Notes under the pieces: generated by a model
What the model saw: only the letters and a program-made list of their open reading frames with translations
Database searches by the model: none
Told to the model about the DNA's origin: nothing
Assembly: GCF_000718555.1 (NCBI RefSeq)
Contig: NZ_JOAN01000001.1
Location: 558,001-622,000, forward strand
Direction of reading: 5' to 3'
DNA from: Micromonospora chokoriensis
GTDB taxonomy: Bacteria; Actinomycetota; Actinomycetes; Mycobacteriales; Micromonosporaceae
Length of the DNA: 64,000 nucleotides
Shown here: piece after piece, positions 19,419-27,966 of the stretch
Layout of the letters: each line of letters begins with the position of its first letter
How positions within the stretch are numbered: the stretch's first letter is position 1
Made by a program: the position numbers and the translations under genes

Positions 19419-19432
19419 TAGCGTAGCTACGC
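19419..19432 (+). promoter_or_regulatory. -10 box and perfect dyad directly before the padR start
   Basis: TAGCGT (19419-19424) overlaps the 12-base palindrome GCGTAGCTACGC (19421-19432), which abuts the ATG at 19433. The spacing implies a leaderless mRNA with the dyad at the transcription start, a natural place for PadR autorepression. Confidence 0.5.
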
Positions 19433-19771
19433 ATGAAGGCCCAGGCGCTGCACGGCCATCTCGACGCTCTGCTGCTCGCCGTGCTCGAACAGGGCGCGCT
19501 GCACGGCTACGCGATCATCGAGGCGCTGCGTGCGCGCAGTGACGGCAATCTGGATCTGCCCACCGGCACCATCTATCCGGCGCTCCGTCGCCTGGAACGC
19601 GCCGGCCATGTGGCGAGCACCTGGAGCACGGTCAACGGCCGGGAACGGCGGACGTACCAGCTCACCGACTCCGGCCAGCAGGCGCTGGCCGGGGAGCGCG
19701 CTGGTTGGCGCGAGTTCCAACTCACCGTCGGCCGGTTCCTCGACCCGGGCAGCCCGCCCACCCCGGCCTGA
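19433..19771 (+). CDS. PadR-family transcriptional regulator
   Basis: A 112-residue winged-helix repressor. The PadR core is complete: LDALLLAVLEQGALHGYAIIE, the recognition region GTIYPALRRLERAGHV and the wing GRERRTYQLTDSG, followed by a short C-terminal helix, i.e. the short-form (s-PadR) architecture. Such regulators are commonly paired with permease-prefix or membrane proteins; here the neighbour is the convergent 19792-20466 gene, 20 bases away. The ligand is unknown. Confidence 0.9.
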   Translation: MKAQALHGHLDALLLAVLEQGALHGYAIIEALRARSDGNLDLPTGTIYPALRRLERAGHVASTWSTVNGRERRTYQLTDSGQQALAGERAGWREFQLTVGRFLDPGSPPTPA

Positions 19772-19791
19772 CCCGCTGGGGTCGGCCGCGA

Positions 19792-20466
19792 TCAGCGGGC
19801 GGTGGCCAGCAGCCAGCCGCGCGCCGCCCGGGTCAGCGAGAAGTAGCCGGCACCCACCAGCACGCCTCCGATGATCATTGGAGGCCAGTGCAGCGCCGCG
19901 TCCCAGAGCTCGAGCGACCAGGTGAAGAGAGCACAGCCAGCCAGCACACCGAGAACCAGGATGCCGGTCAGGCCGACGCCCACCGCACGCTGCGCCAGGG
20001 CCAGGCCCGGCCGCGGCGCCCGGGCGCTCGCCCAGACCACCAGCAGACCGGCCACCGCGAGCGCCAGCGCACCCATCCAGATCCAGTCGACCAGGTTGGA
20101 GAGCAGTAGATAGCCGGCCGGAGGGCGTGGGCCGCCACTCCAACTCGACCCCCGCCAGGTCAGGTCCCCGGCGACCACGCCCACCCCGGCGATCGCCAGC
20201 ATCCGCAGGGAGAGCCCGCGCAGGGCGCCCACCGCCAGCTCGGCCTGCCAGGACGGGAGCAACTGCGCCGGCGAGCCGAACTCGACCACCGCCCGGCGCT
20301 GCGCCTCCGTGGGTGGCACGCCGCTCTCGCGGTACGCCTCGACGGCGTCCAGCAGCCCATGCCGGGCCTCGGTCAGCAGGTCGGACTTGAGTCGCGCCGG
20401 CCCCTGCAAACGAGCCGCCAGCTCCCGCAGGTGCTCGTCGACCACCATGTCCTCACCACGTGCCAT
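19792..20466 (-). CDS. Permease-prefix domain 1 membrane protein
   Basis: A 224-residue protein. The N-terminal ~90 residues match the permease-prefix domain often associated with PadR regulators (MVVDEHLRELAARLQGP ... ARHGLLDAVEAYRESG ... AVVEFGSPAQLLPSWQAELA). It is followed by four or five hydrophobic segments (from about residue 100). No full permease is attached. ATG 20466 gives the longest form; ATG 20448 (MVVDEH) matches the domain start and has GAGG just upstream. It may act with the adjacent PadR as a small membrane regulatory or transport module. Confidence 0.78.
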   Translation of the reverse strand: MARGEDMVVDEHLRELAARLQGPARLKSDLLTEARHGLLDAVEAYRESGVPPTEAQRRAVVEFGSPAQLLPSWQAELAVGALRGLSLRMLAIAGVGVVAGDLTWRGSSWSGGPRPPAGYLLLSNLVDWIWMGALALAVAGLLVVWASARAPRPGLALAQRAVGVGLTGILVLGVLAGCALFTWSLELWDAALHWPPMIIGGVLVGAGYFSLTRAARGWLLATAR

Positions 20467-20534
20467 CGCACCACCCTGCCATGGACTCCGACGGGTCGAC
20501 GTCCGGGAGAACCCTGGTCCGCCCCCGAGTCGGG

Positions 20535-22367
20535 TCAGGGGGTGAGCGCCAGGTAACCCCATTCGGCCGCGGCCTGGAGCAGCCACTGATCCCGGTACCA
20601 GCCTCCGGCGGCGACCAACTCGGCGTGCCGACCGCGCTGGATCACCCGGCCGCCGTCGAGGACCACGATCTCGTCCAACTCGGCGAGCCCGCTGAGCCGG
20701 TGGCTGATCAGCAGCACCGAGTGCCCGGCGGGGGTGGCGGCGAGGGCGGACGCGAGCACCACGTCCGCGGCGGTCGGGTCCAGCCCCTCGGTGGGCTCGT
20801 CGAGCACCAGCACCGGCGGCGCGGCGAGCAGGGCCCGGGCCAGCGCCAGCCGCTGCCGCTGCCCGCCGGAGAGCTGCCCGCCCTCCTCGCCGACAAGCGT
20901 GTCCCAGCCCGCCGGCTGGGCGTGCACCCAGTCCAGCAGACCGGCGGCGGCGGTGGCCTCGGTCAGCTCCTCCTCGCCTGCCCCGGCTCGCCCGAGTAGC
21001 AGGTTCTCCCGCACCGTGGCATGGAAGACGTACGCCTCGGCCAGCAGCCCGCCGACCGCGCGGGGCAGCGCCTCCTCGGCGTACGCCGAGAGGTCGTGAC
21101 CGTCCAGGGTGACCCGGCCGGACACCGGCCGGACGGCGCCGGTCAGCACGGCGGCCAGGGTGCTCTTGCCGGCACCGCTCGGGCCGACGACCGCGATCCG
21201 GCGCCCCGGCGGCAGGTCCAGGCTGACACCGTCCAGGGCGGGCGCCGCGCCGGCCCGGTACCGCACGGTCACGTCGACGAAGCGCAGCTCGTGCGGGCCG
21301 GCCAGGTCCGTCGGGCCGTCCGTGGGCGGCGGGGGCGGCGGGTCCGCGTCGAGCAGGGCGGCCACCCGGGCCAGGCCAGGCCGCAGCTGCGTCCACTGCC
21401 GGGCCGCCGTGACCAGCGCCAGTGTCACCTCGACGGAGGCCAGCGCGCCGACGGCCAGGACGCCCACCAGCACCCCCGGCACGTCGGCGGTGAGCGCGAC
21501 CAACACCACCGCCGCGGCGGTCACGCCGGCGGTCAGCACGCCGGCCGCGTCCACCGCGAACCCGGTGGCGGCCAGCCGACGTTCCAGCCGGGCCAGCCGG
21601 TGAGCCCGCTGCTCGGCGGCGCGCAACGTGACGTCGGTCGCCCCGAACGCGGCCAGGTCGGCGGCACCGTGGGTGAGGTCGATCGCGTCGGTGGCCAATG
21701 CGCCGCGCAGGGGGGCCACCTCGGCCGCGCTGCGGCGGGTGACCGCGGTGGCCAGCGCGGGCAGCGCCACCCCGGCGATTAGCAGCCCGACGGCGAGCGC
21801 GCCGGCGGCCGGCGGTGAGATCAACGCCGCCACGGCGACCGCCAGCACACCGACCAGGGCCGCCGCCGAGCCGGGGACCAGCACTCGCAGCAACAGGTCC
21901 TGGACAGCCTCCACGTCGGAGACCAGTCGGCTCAGCACGTCGCCGGAGCGGTGCGGGACACCTCGGCGGGCCGCCAGGGTGGCGAACACCCGGGCCCGGA
22001 CATCGGTGATCATCCGGAGCACCGCGTCGTGCCCGGCGAGCCGTTCGGAGTAGCGGAACACGCCCCGGCTGATCGCCAGCGCGCGGACCGCGACGATCGC
22101 CACGGTGAGGCGGTCCAGTGGAGGCTGGCCGGCGGCGCTCATCAGCAGCCAGGTGGCGGTGGCCATCAGGGCGAGCCCGGCGAATTCGGTGGCGGCTGCC
22201 AGCAGCCCGGCTCCGACCAGGCGGCCCAGGTACGGCCGGGCCAGTCGCAAGACGGCCCGCTCGGCGGCGGCCCGCCCGGCCGGTGCCGCGTCGGAGGCTT
22301 GTCCAGCCAGAGCCTCGTCGGCCACCGGCTCCGCGTCCAGCGGGTTCGGCTCGGGTGCCGGGCTCAT
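20535..22367 (-). CDS. cydC: Thiol reductant ABC exporter subunit CydC
   Basis: A 610-residue half-transporter with six membrane helices followed by an ABC domain (Walker A GPSGAGKST, signature [15 protein letters not shown], Walker B VLVLDEPTEGLDP). With CydD it forms the exporter that moves cysteine/glutathione or haem-related cargo to the extracytoplasmic side and is needed to assemble cytochrome bd. The N-terminus carries a polar Ala/Pro-rich extension of about 35 residues. It overlaps cydD by four bases and is the last gene of cydABDC. Confidence 0.92.
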   Translation of the reverse strand: MSPAPEPNPLDAEPVADEALAGQASDAAPAGRAAAERAVLRLARPYLGRLVGAGLLAAATEFAGLALMATATWLLMSAAGQPPLDRLTVAIVAVRALAISRGVFRYSERLAGHDAVLRMITDVRARVFATLAARRGVPHRSGDVLSRLVSDVEAVQDLLLRVLVPGSAAALVGVLAVAVAALISPPAAGALAVGLLIAGVALPALATAVTRRSAAEVAPLRGALATDAIDLTHGAADLAAFGATDVTLRAAEQRAHRLARLERRLAATGFAVDAAGVLTAGVTAAAVVLVALTADVPGVLVGVLAVGALASVEVTLALVTAARQWTQLRPGLARVAALLDADPPPPPPTDGPTDLAGPHELRFVDVTVRYRAGAAPALDGVSLDLPPGRRIAVVGPSGAGKSTLAAVLTGAVRPVSGRVTLDGHDLSAYAEEALPRAVGGLLAEAYVFHATVRENLLLGRAGAGEEELTEATAAAGLLDWVHAQPAGWDTLVGEEGGQLSGGQRQRLALARALLAAPPVLVLDEPTEGLDPTAADVVLASALAATPAGHSVLLISHRLSGLAELDEIVVLDGGRVIQRGRHAELVAAGGWYRDQWLLQAAAEWGYLALTP

Positions 22368-24040
22368 CGGGCCGCCTTCCCGGTCGGCTCGGGCGTCAAC
22401 TCGGTGACCCGGCCGTCCTGCACGCGCAGGATCCGGTCGGCGTCGGCGAGCAGTGCCGGGCGGTGCGCGACCAGCAGCGCGGTCCGTCCGGCGACCAGGC
22501 GGCGGGTGGCGTCGAGGACCACCGCCTCGGCTGCCGTGTCGAGTCGGGCGGTGGGTTCGTCGAGCAGCACCACCGGGGCTTCCCGCAGGAACGCCCGGGC
22601 CAGTGCCACCCGCTGCCGTTGCCCGCTGGACAACCCGTGGCCGCGCTCGCCGAGCAGGGTGTCCAGGCCGTCGGGCAGCCCGGCCACCACGTCGTCCAGG
22701 GCGGCGTCGTGCACCGCGGCGGCGAGCGCGTCGGCCGGGGTGTCCGGTGCGCCGAGGCGGATGTTGTCGGCAAGCGAGGCGGCGAAGAGGTGCGCCCGCT
22801 GCGGCACCCAGGCGAGCTGCCGACGCCAGGCGTCCGGGTCGGCGGTGGCGAGGTCGACTCCGTCCACGGTGATCCGGCCACTGGTCGGCACCACGAAGCC
22901 GAGCAGCAGGCCGAGCAGGGTGCTCTTGCCGGCGCCGCTGGGCCCGATGATGGCGATCCGTTCGCCGGGCCGGACGGTCAGGGTCACGTCGCGCAGCGCG
23001 GTGGTCCGCTCGTACGCCACGCTCACCCCCTCGAACCGGATCTCGCCCCGCGCGTCCGGGGCGGAAGCGCCCTCGGCGGCCCGGGGGGCGGCGGGTGCGG
23101 CGGAGACGGTCAACGCCTCGTCCAGCGCGGCCAGCCCCTCCATGCTGGCGTGGAAGCGGCTACCGGCGGCCCGCAGCGGCAGGTACGCCTCCGGGGTCAG
23201 CAGCAGCACCAGCAGCGCGGTCTGCAGGGCCAGCCCGCCGCCGAGCAGCCGGATGCCGACCGGCACCGCGACCAGCGCCACCGAGAGGGTGGCGACCAGC
23301 TCCAGCACCAGCGCGGAGAGGAACGCGATCCGCAACGTCTTCATGGTGGCGACGCGGTGACCGTCGGCCATCCGGCGCACCACGTCGGTCTGTGCCCGGG
23401 CCCGCCCGAACGCGCGCAGCGTGGGCAGCCCGGCGACCATGTCCAGGAAGTGCCCGCCGAGCAGCGCGAGCCGCCGCCACTGCCGTTCGGTGGCGGCCTG
23501 CGCCTGCCAGCCGAGCAGCGCGCCGAAGACCGGGATCAGCGGCAGGGTCAGCGCGATGATCACCGCCGAGCTCCAGTCGGCGAAGACGACCCGGGCCAGC
23601 ACCGCCAGGGGCACCGTGACGCTGAGCACCAACTGCGGCAGGTACCCGGTGAAGTACGCGTCCAGCGCGTCCAATCCACGCCCGGCCAGGGTGGCGATCT
23701 CACCGGCCCGCTGCCCGGCCACCCAGCCGGGCCCGTGCCGGCCCACCGCGCTGAGCAGGTCGGCCCGCAGCGTCGCCTTGACCGTGGCGGCGACCCGCGC
23801 CGAGACCGTGCCCTGCGCCCAGACCAGGGCCGATCGGGCGGCGACCGCGACCACGAAGCCGGCCAGCGCCGGTCGGTCCAGCCGGCCGTCGATGGCGGTG
23901 GCCAGCAGCGACGCGAGTGCGGTGGCCTGCGCCACGATCAATCCGGCGGCCAGCACGCCGAGGAGCCCGAGCACGGCAAGATCGCCCCGGGCCGCAGGGA
24001 CCCGGCGCAGCAGACGCGGGTCGAACGGACGGCGGCTCAC
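22364..24040 (-). CDS. cydD: Thiol reductant ABC exporter subunit CydD
   Basis: A 558-residue partner of CydC, with membrane domain first and ABC domain last (Walker A GPSGAGKSTLLG, signature LSSGQRQRVALARAF, Walker B VVLLDEPTARLD). The N-terminus RPFDPRLLRRVPAARGDLAVLG is typical of actinobacterial CydD. It overlaps both neighbours by four bases (ATGA at each junction), so cydB, cydD and cydC are translationally coupled. Confidence 0.92.
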   Translation of the reverse strand: MSRRPFDPRLLRRVPAARGDLAVLGLLGVLAAGLIVAQATALASLLATAIDGRLDRPALAGFVVAVAARSALVWAQGTVSARVAATVKATLRADLLSAVGRHGPGWVAGQRAGEIATLAGRGLDALDAYFTGYLPQLVLSVTVPLAVLARVVFADWSSAVIIALTLPLIPVFGALLGWQAQAATERQWRRLALLGGHFLDMVAGLPTLRAFGRARAQTDVVRRMADGHRVATMKTLRIAFLSALVLELVATLSVALVAVPVGIRLLGGGLALQTALLVLLLTPEAYLPLRAAGSRFHASMEGLAALDEALTVSAAPAAPRAAEGASAPDARGEIRFEGVSVAYERTTALRDVTLTVRPGERIAIIGPSGAGKSTLLGLLLGFVVPTSGRITVDGVDLATADPDAWRRQLAWVPQRAHLFAASLADNIRLGAPDTPADALAAAVHDAALDDVVAGLPDGLDTLLGERGHGLSSGQRQRVALARAFLREAPVVLLDEPTARLDTAAEAVVLDATRRLVAGRTALLVAHRPALLADADRILRVQDGRVTELTPEPTGKAAR

Positions 24041-25044
24041 CAGTACACCGGTGCCCTACCGTCGGTCCGTCCTCGGAAAACCCACCAGCACATCGCCTGG
24101 AAGCCTAGTAGGGCCGGAAGTAGCGGCAGCGCCACCCAGCCCAGCAGCCGCAGGGTCGGCGCGCTGGCGGCGGCGTCGGCCACCGTCAGCGAGGCGTCCG
24201 GGTCGGTCGTGGACACCAGCACGTAGGGCCAGAGGGCCGCGCCGACCAGCAGCACCGGCAGCGCCAGGGCCGCGCCGGTGGCGACCAGAGCCCACCCCGG
24301 CCGCCGCCGCGCCAGCGCCGCGCGGGCCGCCAGCAGCGCCGCCGCGAGCAACACCGGCAGGAGTACGGCCACCGCCGGCCGCTGGACGGCGTCGCGTACC
24401 CGGGTGGAGAGCACGCCCACGACGGTGGCCAGGGCGACCGCGGCGAGCGCCACCGGCACCAGCCGACGGGCCGTACGGCCGACCACGGCGGCGGCCTCGG
24501 CCGACAGTCGCAGCGCGAGGAAGGTCGCCCCGTGCACCGCGACCAGGGCCACCATGGCCAGCCCGGCGGCGGCCGCGAACGGGGTGGCCAGGTGCGTCAC
24601 CCCGGCGATGTGCCCGTCGGCCTGCAGCGGCACGCCCTGCAACAGCGCGGCGAGCAGCGCACCCCAGCACAGCGCGGCGAGAGCGCTGCCGATCATCACG
24701 ACGCGGTCCCAGCGGGCGCGGACCCGCTCGTCGCTGGGCCGACTGCGCAGCTGGACCCCGACGGTGACCAGGATGACGCCGACCAGGGCTCCGGCGACGG
24801 CCGGATAGCAGCCGGCGAGCAACTCGCCCTCCAGGAGGGGGAACGCGCCGAAGAGGATGCCCATGGCGGCCACCAGCCAGACCTCGTTGCCGAGGAAGAA
24901 CGGGCCGAGCGCGGTGAGCGCCTCGCGCCGGCCGGCCGGGCCGACGCCGCGGGCGAGCAGCATCCCGACGCCGTAGTCGTAGCCGGCGAGCACCAGGTAG
25001 CCGGCAAAGAAGAGGCCGAGTAGGGCGTACCAGGCGAGGTCCAC
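24037..25044 (-). CDS. cydB: Cytochrome bd oxidase subunit II
   Basis: Membrane subunit of the bd-type quinol oxidase, 335 residues with eight or nine hydrophobic helices. The start MDLAWYALLGLFFAGYLVLAGYDYGVGML and LGPFFLGNEVWLVA are diagnostic for CydB. It lies 10 bases after cydA and overlaps cydD. Cytochrome bd supports respiration at low oxygen or when the bc1-aa3 branch is blocked. Confidence 0.95.
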   Translation of the reverse strand: MDLAWYALLGLFFAGYLVLAGYDYGVGMLLARGVGPAGRREALTALGPFFLGNEVWLVAAMGILFGAFPLLEGELLAGCYPAVAGALVGVILVTVGVQLRSRPSDERVRARWDRVVMIGSALAALCWGALLAALLQGVPLQADGHIAGVTHLATPFAAAAGLAMVALVAVHGATFLALRLSAEAAAVVGRTARRLVPVALAAVALATVVGVLSTRVRDAVQRPAVAVLLPVLLAAALLAARAALARRRPGWALVATGAALALPVLLVGAALWPYVLVSTTDPDASLTVADAAASAPTLRLLGWVALPLLPALLGFQAMCWWVFRGRTDGRAPVYW

Positions 25045-25054
25045 GGTCTTCTCC

Positions 25055-26308
25055 TCAGCTGAGGGCGGGTTCGGGGTGGGCCGGCTCGTCGAGCGGTGCC
25101 GGTGGGCGGCCGAGCGCCGGGTCGGCGGCGCCGCGCCTGGCGTACCGGGCGAGCAGCACCCAGTTGGTGACGGCGAGGGTGCCCAGCAGCAGGCTGAACC
25201 CGATCAACGAGGTGAGCACCAGCGGCGCGCTGACCGGGGAGACGGCCTGCTCGGTGGGGAGCAGCCCGTACGCCACCCAGGGTTGGCGGCCGACCTCCCG
25301 GGAGATCCAGCCGAGGATCACCGCGACGAACGGCAGCGGCAGGGCGAGCAGGATCAGCCAGAGCGGGAAGCGCAGTCGGATGATCCAGTCCCGGAAGAGC
25401 AGGGGGAGCAGCAACCAGAGGCAGCCGAGGGTGAAGCCGATCAGGATCATGAAGCCCAACCCGACGCTGGCCAGCACCGGTGGGGTGTAGTCGCCGGGGC
25501 CGAACCGCGTGGTCCACTCGGCGATCAGCGCCTGGCTCTCCGGGCTGTCGCCGCCGAACTTGGTGGGCTGCACCGCCCCGACCGGGCCGAACTGGGCGAA
25601 ACCGAAGCCCTGCACCAGGCTGATCGCCAGCGCCGAGGTGACCAGGCCGATCCGCAGCGAGGTGCGGAAGAGCGCAAAGTCGGGGGTACGCCGGATCAGG
25701 TGCCACGCGCTGACCGCCGCCATGAGCATCCCGCCGACGAGCAGCGCCGCCGAGACCACGTGCCCGAAGGCCATGCCGAGGCTGGGATTGGTGAGCAGTG
25801 CGCCGAAATCGGTGAGGTGGGCGATCCCGTCGCGGACTTCGTACCCGACCGGGTGCTGGAGCCAGGAGTTGGCCACCATGATCCAGAACGCCGAGGCGTA
25901 CGCGGTGATCGCCACGCCCCAGAGCAACGCGAGGTGGACGCCTTTGCCGAGCCGGTGCCAGCCGAAGATCCACATCCCGAGGAACGTGGACTCCAGGAAG
26001 AACGCCACGAGCGTCTCGATGGCCAGCGGCGCGCCGAAGACGTTGCCGACGTAGCGCGACAGGCCACTCCAATTCAGCCCGAACTGGAACTCCATCACGA
26101 TGCCGGTGGCGATGCCGAGCACGTAGTTGATCACGTAGAGCTGGCCCCAGTAGCGCGTCAGCCGCTCCCACTTCGGGTTGCCGGTGAGCACCCACGCGGT
26201 CTGCATGCCGACCAGCAGGGTGACCAGCCCGATCGTGACGACCACGAACAGGAAGTGGATCGAGGTGGTGGTGGCGAACTGCAGGCGGGCGAGGAGCAGC
26301 GTGTCCAT
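25055..26308 (-). CDS. cydA: Cytochrome bd oxidase subunit I
   Basis: Quinol-oxidising, haem-carrying subunit of cytochrome bd, 417 residues. Family motifs are LARLQFATTTSIHFLFV (haem-ligand His), TGIVMEFQFGLNWS, GAPLAIETLVAFFLESTFLG and LGWISREVGRQPWVAYG. It is shorter than the E. coli subunit (about 520) because the quinol-loop insertion is missing, i.e. the short Q-loop type usual in Gram-positives. A GGAGG RBS lies six bases before the ATG. CTAC-N5-GTAG dyads upstream suggest BlaI-type control. Confidence 0.95.
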   Translation of the reverse strand: MDTLLLARLQFATTTSIHFLFVVVTIGLVTLLVGMQTAWVLTGNPKWERLTRYWGQLYVINYVLGIATGIVMEFQFGLNWSGLSRYVGNVFGAPLAIETLVAFFLESTFLGMWIFGWHRLGKGVHLALLWGVAITAYASAFWIMVANSWLQHPVGYEVRDGIAHLTDFGALLTNPSLGMAFGHVVSAALLVGGMLMAAVSAWHLIRRTPDFALFRTSLRIGLVTSALAISLVQGFGFAQFGPVGAVQPTKFGGDSPESQALIAEWTTRFGPGDYTPPVLASVGLGFMILIGFTLGCLWLLLPLLFRDWIIRLRFPLWLILLALPLPFVAVILGWISREVGRQPWVAYGLLPTEQAVSPVSAPLVLTSLIGFSLLLGTLAVTNWVLLARYARRGAADPALGRPPAPLDEPAHPEPALS

Positions 26309-26375
26309 GACCAGCCTCCGTAGGTTGGCTCCCTTGTCGTAGCCACCCTACACGTAGCATCACTACATGCCTGTC

Positions 26376-26417
26376 TACTACCTTATGTCGTAGATAACAT
26401 TACTACGTAACGTAGTA
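26376..26417 (-). promoter_or_regulatory. Two BlaI-like operator dyads upstream of cydA
   Basis: TACTACGTAACGTAGTA (26401-26417) is a perfect 17-base dyad, and TACTACCTTATGTCGTA (26376-26392) is a weaker copy with 13 of 17 identities. Both have the CTAC-N5-GTAG skeleton. A minus-strand TAGGGT at 26350-26345 is the best -10 candidate for cydA, putting the dyads around and above the -35. BlaI/MecI repressors bind TACTACA-type dyads; the same skeleton precedes blaI in this window. Confidence 0.6.
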
Positions 26418-26474
26418 CCTAAGGATGATCGCGCGCGAACCTGGATGTGGTGGCCTCGCGGCCCCGGGATGCCC

Positions 26475-26491
26475 CTCGATCCTGGATCGAG
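26475..26491. repeat. Small perfect palindrome in the cydA-M56 gap
   Basis: CTCGATCC-T-GGATCGAG is perfect over 17 bases and resembles the CTCGATCCTGG core of the 5389-5480 palindrome, so it may be a degraded copy of the same intergenic element. Confidence 0.5.
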
Positions 26492-26531
26492 TGCGATCTT
26501 GCGGGTGCGCTCACGCCGCGCAGCTCAGCGG

Positions 26532-26577
26532 GCGTCGGGGTGGCGCGGCAGCTCGCGTCGGGGTGGCGCGGCAGCTC
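26532..26577. repeat. Perfect 23-base tandem duplication
   Basis: Two identical 23-base units (26532-26554 and 26555-26577), each containing GCGTCGGGGTGGCGCGG, lie head to tail and run into the stop codon of the M56 gene. This looks like recent slippage. Confidence 0.8.
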
Positions 26578-27481
26578 AGGACAGGAAGAGCGTGACCGGG
26601 AGGGCGACAAGCGTGGTGGCGACCGCGAGGGCGGTGGCACCGAGCACCCGCGGCGGTCGGTCAGTGACCAGCAGGCGCTGCACCCGTACGTCGAGATCCC
26701 GGTCGCCCACGCCCAGCGCGCCGGCCGGGGTGATCCGGTGACCGGCGGCGGCGAATCGGCGCAGCGCTGCCGCCAGCGGCGCCTCGGCGTGCAGCTCGCG
26801 GGCCTTGTCGTCGGCGCGCATCTCGACCAGCAGGGCGACCCGCTCGTGCGCGTCGCGCACCCAGCCGAACCACGGCAGCGCCCGGCACAGCGCGGTGAAC
26901 GGCAGCAACACCAGGTCGTGCCGCTCGTGGGCGTGCGCCCGCTCGTGGCTGAGCACCGCGGCCAGCTCGGCGCGGTCCAACAGGCTCAGGGTGCCGGCGC
27001 TGACCACCACCTGCGGCTTCACACCCGGCAGGCAGTACGCGGCGGCGCTCGGATGATCCAGCACAAGCGCACCCGGCGCGGCCGGATCGTTCCGGGCGAC
27101 CAGGGAGAGCAGGTCCCGGTGGCGACGCTGGGCGCGCACGGTGCCGTGGATGCTGCGCACTGTCGTCGTGACCAGCACCGCCCCGATGCCGAAGCCCACC
27201 CCGACGCCGGCCAGGTGGAAGGTGCCCACTCCGATCGGCAGCGCGCCGTGGGCGAGGTCGTTGGCCAGGGCGAGCAGTGCGCTGCCGGTCGGCCGGTCGT
27301 ACGCGCTCAACCCGAGCGCCATCGGCAGGCCCATCGCCGAGAGGCCCAGCGCCAGCCCGACGGCCTGCCAGCAGACGATCGCCACCCGAGGGCTACGCCA
27401 CGTCCAGGTGGAGCGGGCCAACACCTGGGCGGTCAGATAGCAGGCGAGCATCGTGGCGGCGAAGTGCACGGCGTAGGCCAT
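26576..27481 (-). CDS. M56-family (BlaR1-like) membrane metallopeptidase without sensor domain
   Basis: A 301-residue membrane protein with about four to five hydrophobic segments and a zinc metallopeptidase motif HERAH (AVLSHERAHAHERHD), plus the downstream EMRADDKAR carrying the third metal-ligand Glu. This is the BlaR1/MecR1 peptidase family, whose members inactivate the cognate BlaI-type repressor on signalling. Unlike BlaR1 there is no C-terminal penicillin-binding sensor domain; the protein ends in a final hydrophobic helix. It is 10 bases after blaI in the same operon. The signal it senses is unknown. Confidence 0.88.
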   Translation of the reverse strand: MAYAVHFAATMLACYLTAQVLARSTWTWRSPRVAIVCWQAVGLALGLSAMGLPMALGLSAYDRPTGSALLALANDLAHGALPIGVGTFHLAGVGVGFGIGAVLVTTTVRSIHGTVRAQRRHRDLLSLVARNDPAAPGALVLDHPSAAAYCLPGVKPQVVVSAGTLSLLDRAELAAVLSHERAHAHERHDLVLLPFTALCRALPWFGWVRDAHERVALLVEMRADDKARELHAEAPLAAALRRFAAAGHRITPAGALGVGDRDLDVRVQRLLVTDRPPRVLGATALAVATTLVALPVTLFLS

Positions 27482-27491
27482 GGGGCGGGCC

Positions 27492-27959
27492 CTACCGCTC
27501 CGCTGCCTCGCCGGCGGGTCGTCGGCCCGCCGGCCCGTCGAGACGGTCGGTCAGCTGCGCACCGGCCGTGTCGTCGCTGGTGTCGCTGCTGGTCAGGCCG
27601 GCCTCGCTGCCCAGTGCCGCCCGCAGCACCTCGGCCTCGGTGCCGGTCACCGAGCGGGCGAACCGCACCAGCGCGGCGTCCCGGCTGCCGCCCAGGTCGA
27701 GGGCGTCGAGCATGAGCTGGGCGATGTGCGCCTCGCGGCTGGCCGCCGGCCGGTATCGCCAGGCCCGACCCTCCCGCTCCCGTTGCACCATGCCCTTGCC
27801 GGCGAGCCGGTCCAGCACGGTCATCACAGTCGTGTACGCCAGCTCGCGACCATCGAGGGCGTCGGCCACCTCGCGCACGGTCACACCATCCGACGTGCCG
27901 GGAACCACGTCCCACAGCACGTCCATCACCGCACGCTCAAGATCGCCCAGCCGAGTCAC
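27492..27959 (-). CDS. BlaI/MecI/CopY-family transcriptional repressor
   Basis: A 155-residue winged-helix repressor: LGDLERAVMDVLWD, VREVADALDGRELAYTTVMTVLDRLAGKGMVQREREGRAWRY, then a helical dimerisation tail. GTG 27959 is the start because the family begins at this point and a -10-like TAGGAT ends seven bases upstream; the message is probably leaderless. The operator dyad overlaps that promoter, so autorepression is expected. The C-terminus is somewhat extended (Asp/Thr-rich, about 25 residues). Confidence 0.92.
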   Translation of the reverse strand: MTRLGDLERAVMDVLWDVVPGTSDGVTVREVADALDGRELAYTTVMTVLDRLAGKGMVQREREGRAWRYRPAASREAHIAQLMLDALDLGGSRDAALVRFARSVTGTEAEVLRAALGSEAGLTSSDTSDDTAGAQLTDRLDGPAGRRPAGEAAER

Positions 27960-27966
27960 AAACCCA

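Noticed and set aside
22118..24226. 702-residue plus-strand open frame
   Set aside because: It is antisense to cydC, cydD and cydB, all with complete motifs. There is no supporting signal.
26309..26575. Possible small RNA or ORF between cydA and the M56 gene
   Set aside because: The region contains only operators, a small palindrome and a tandem duplication; no ORF has an RBS and no RNA-like fold stands out.
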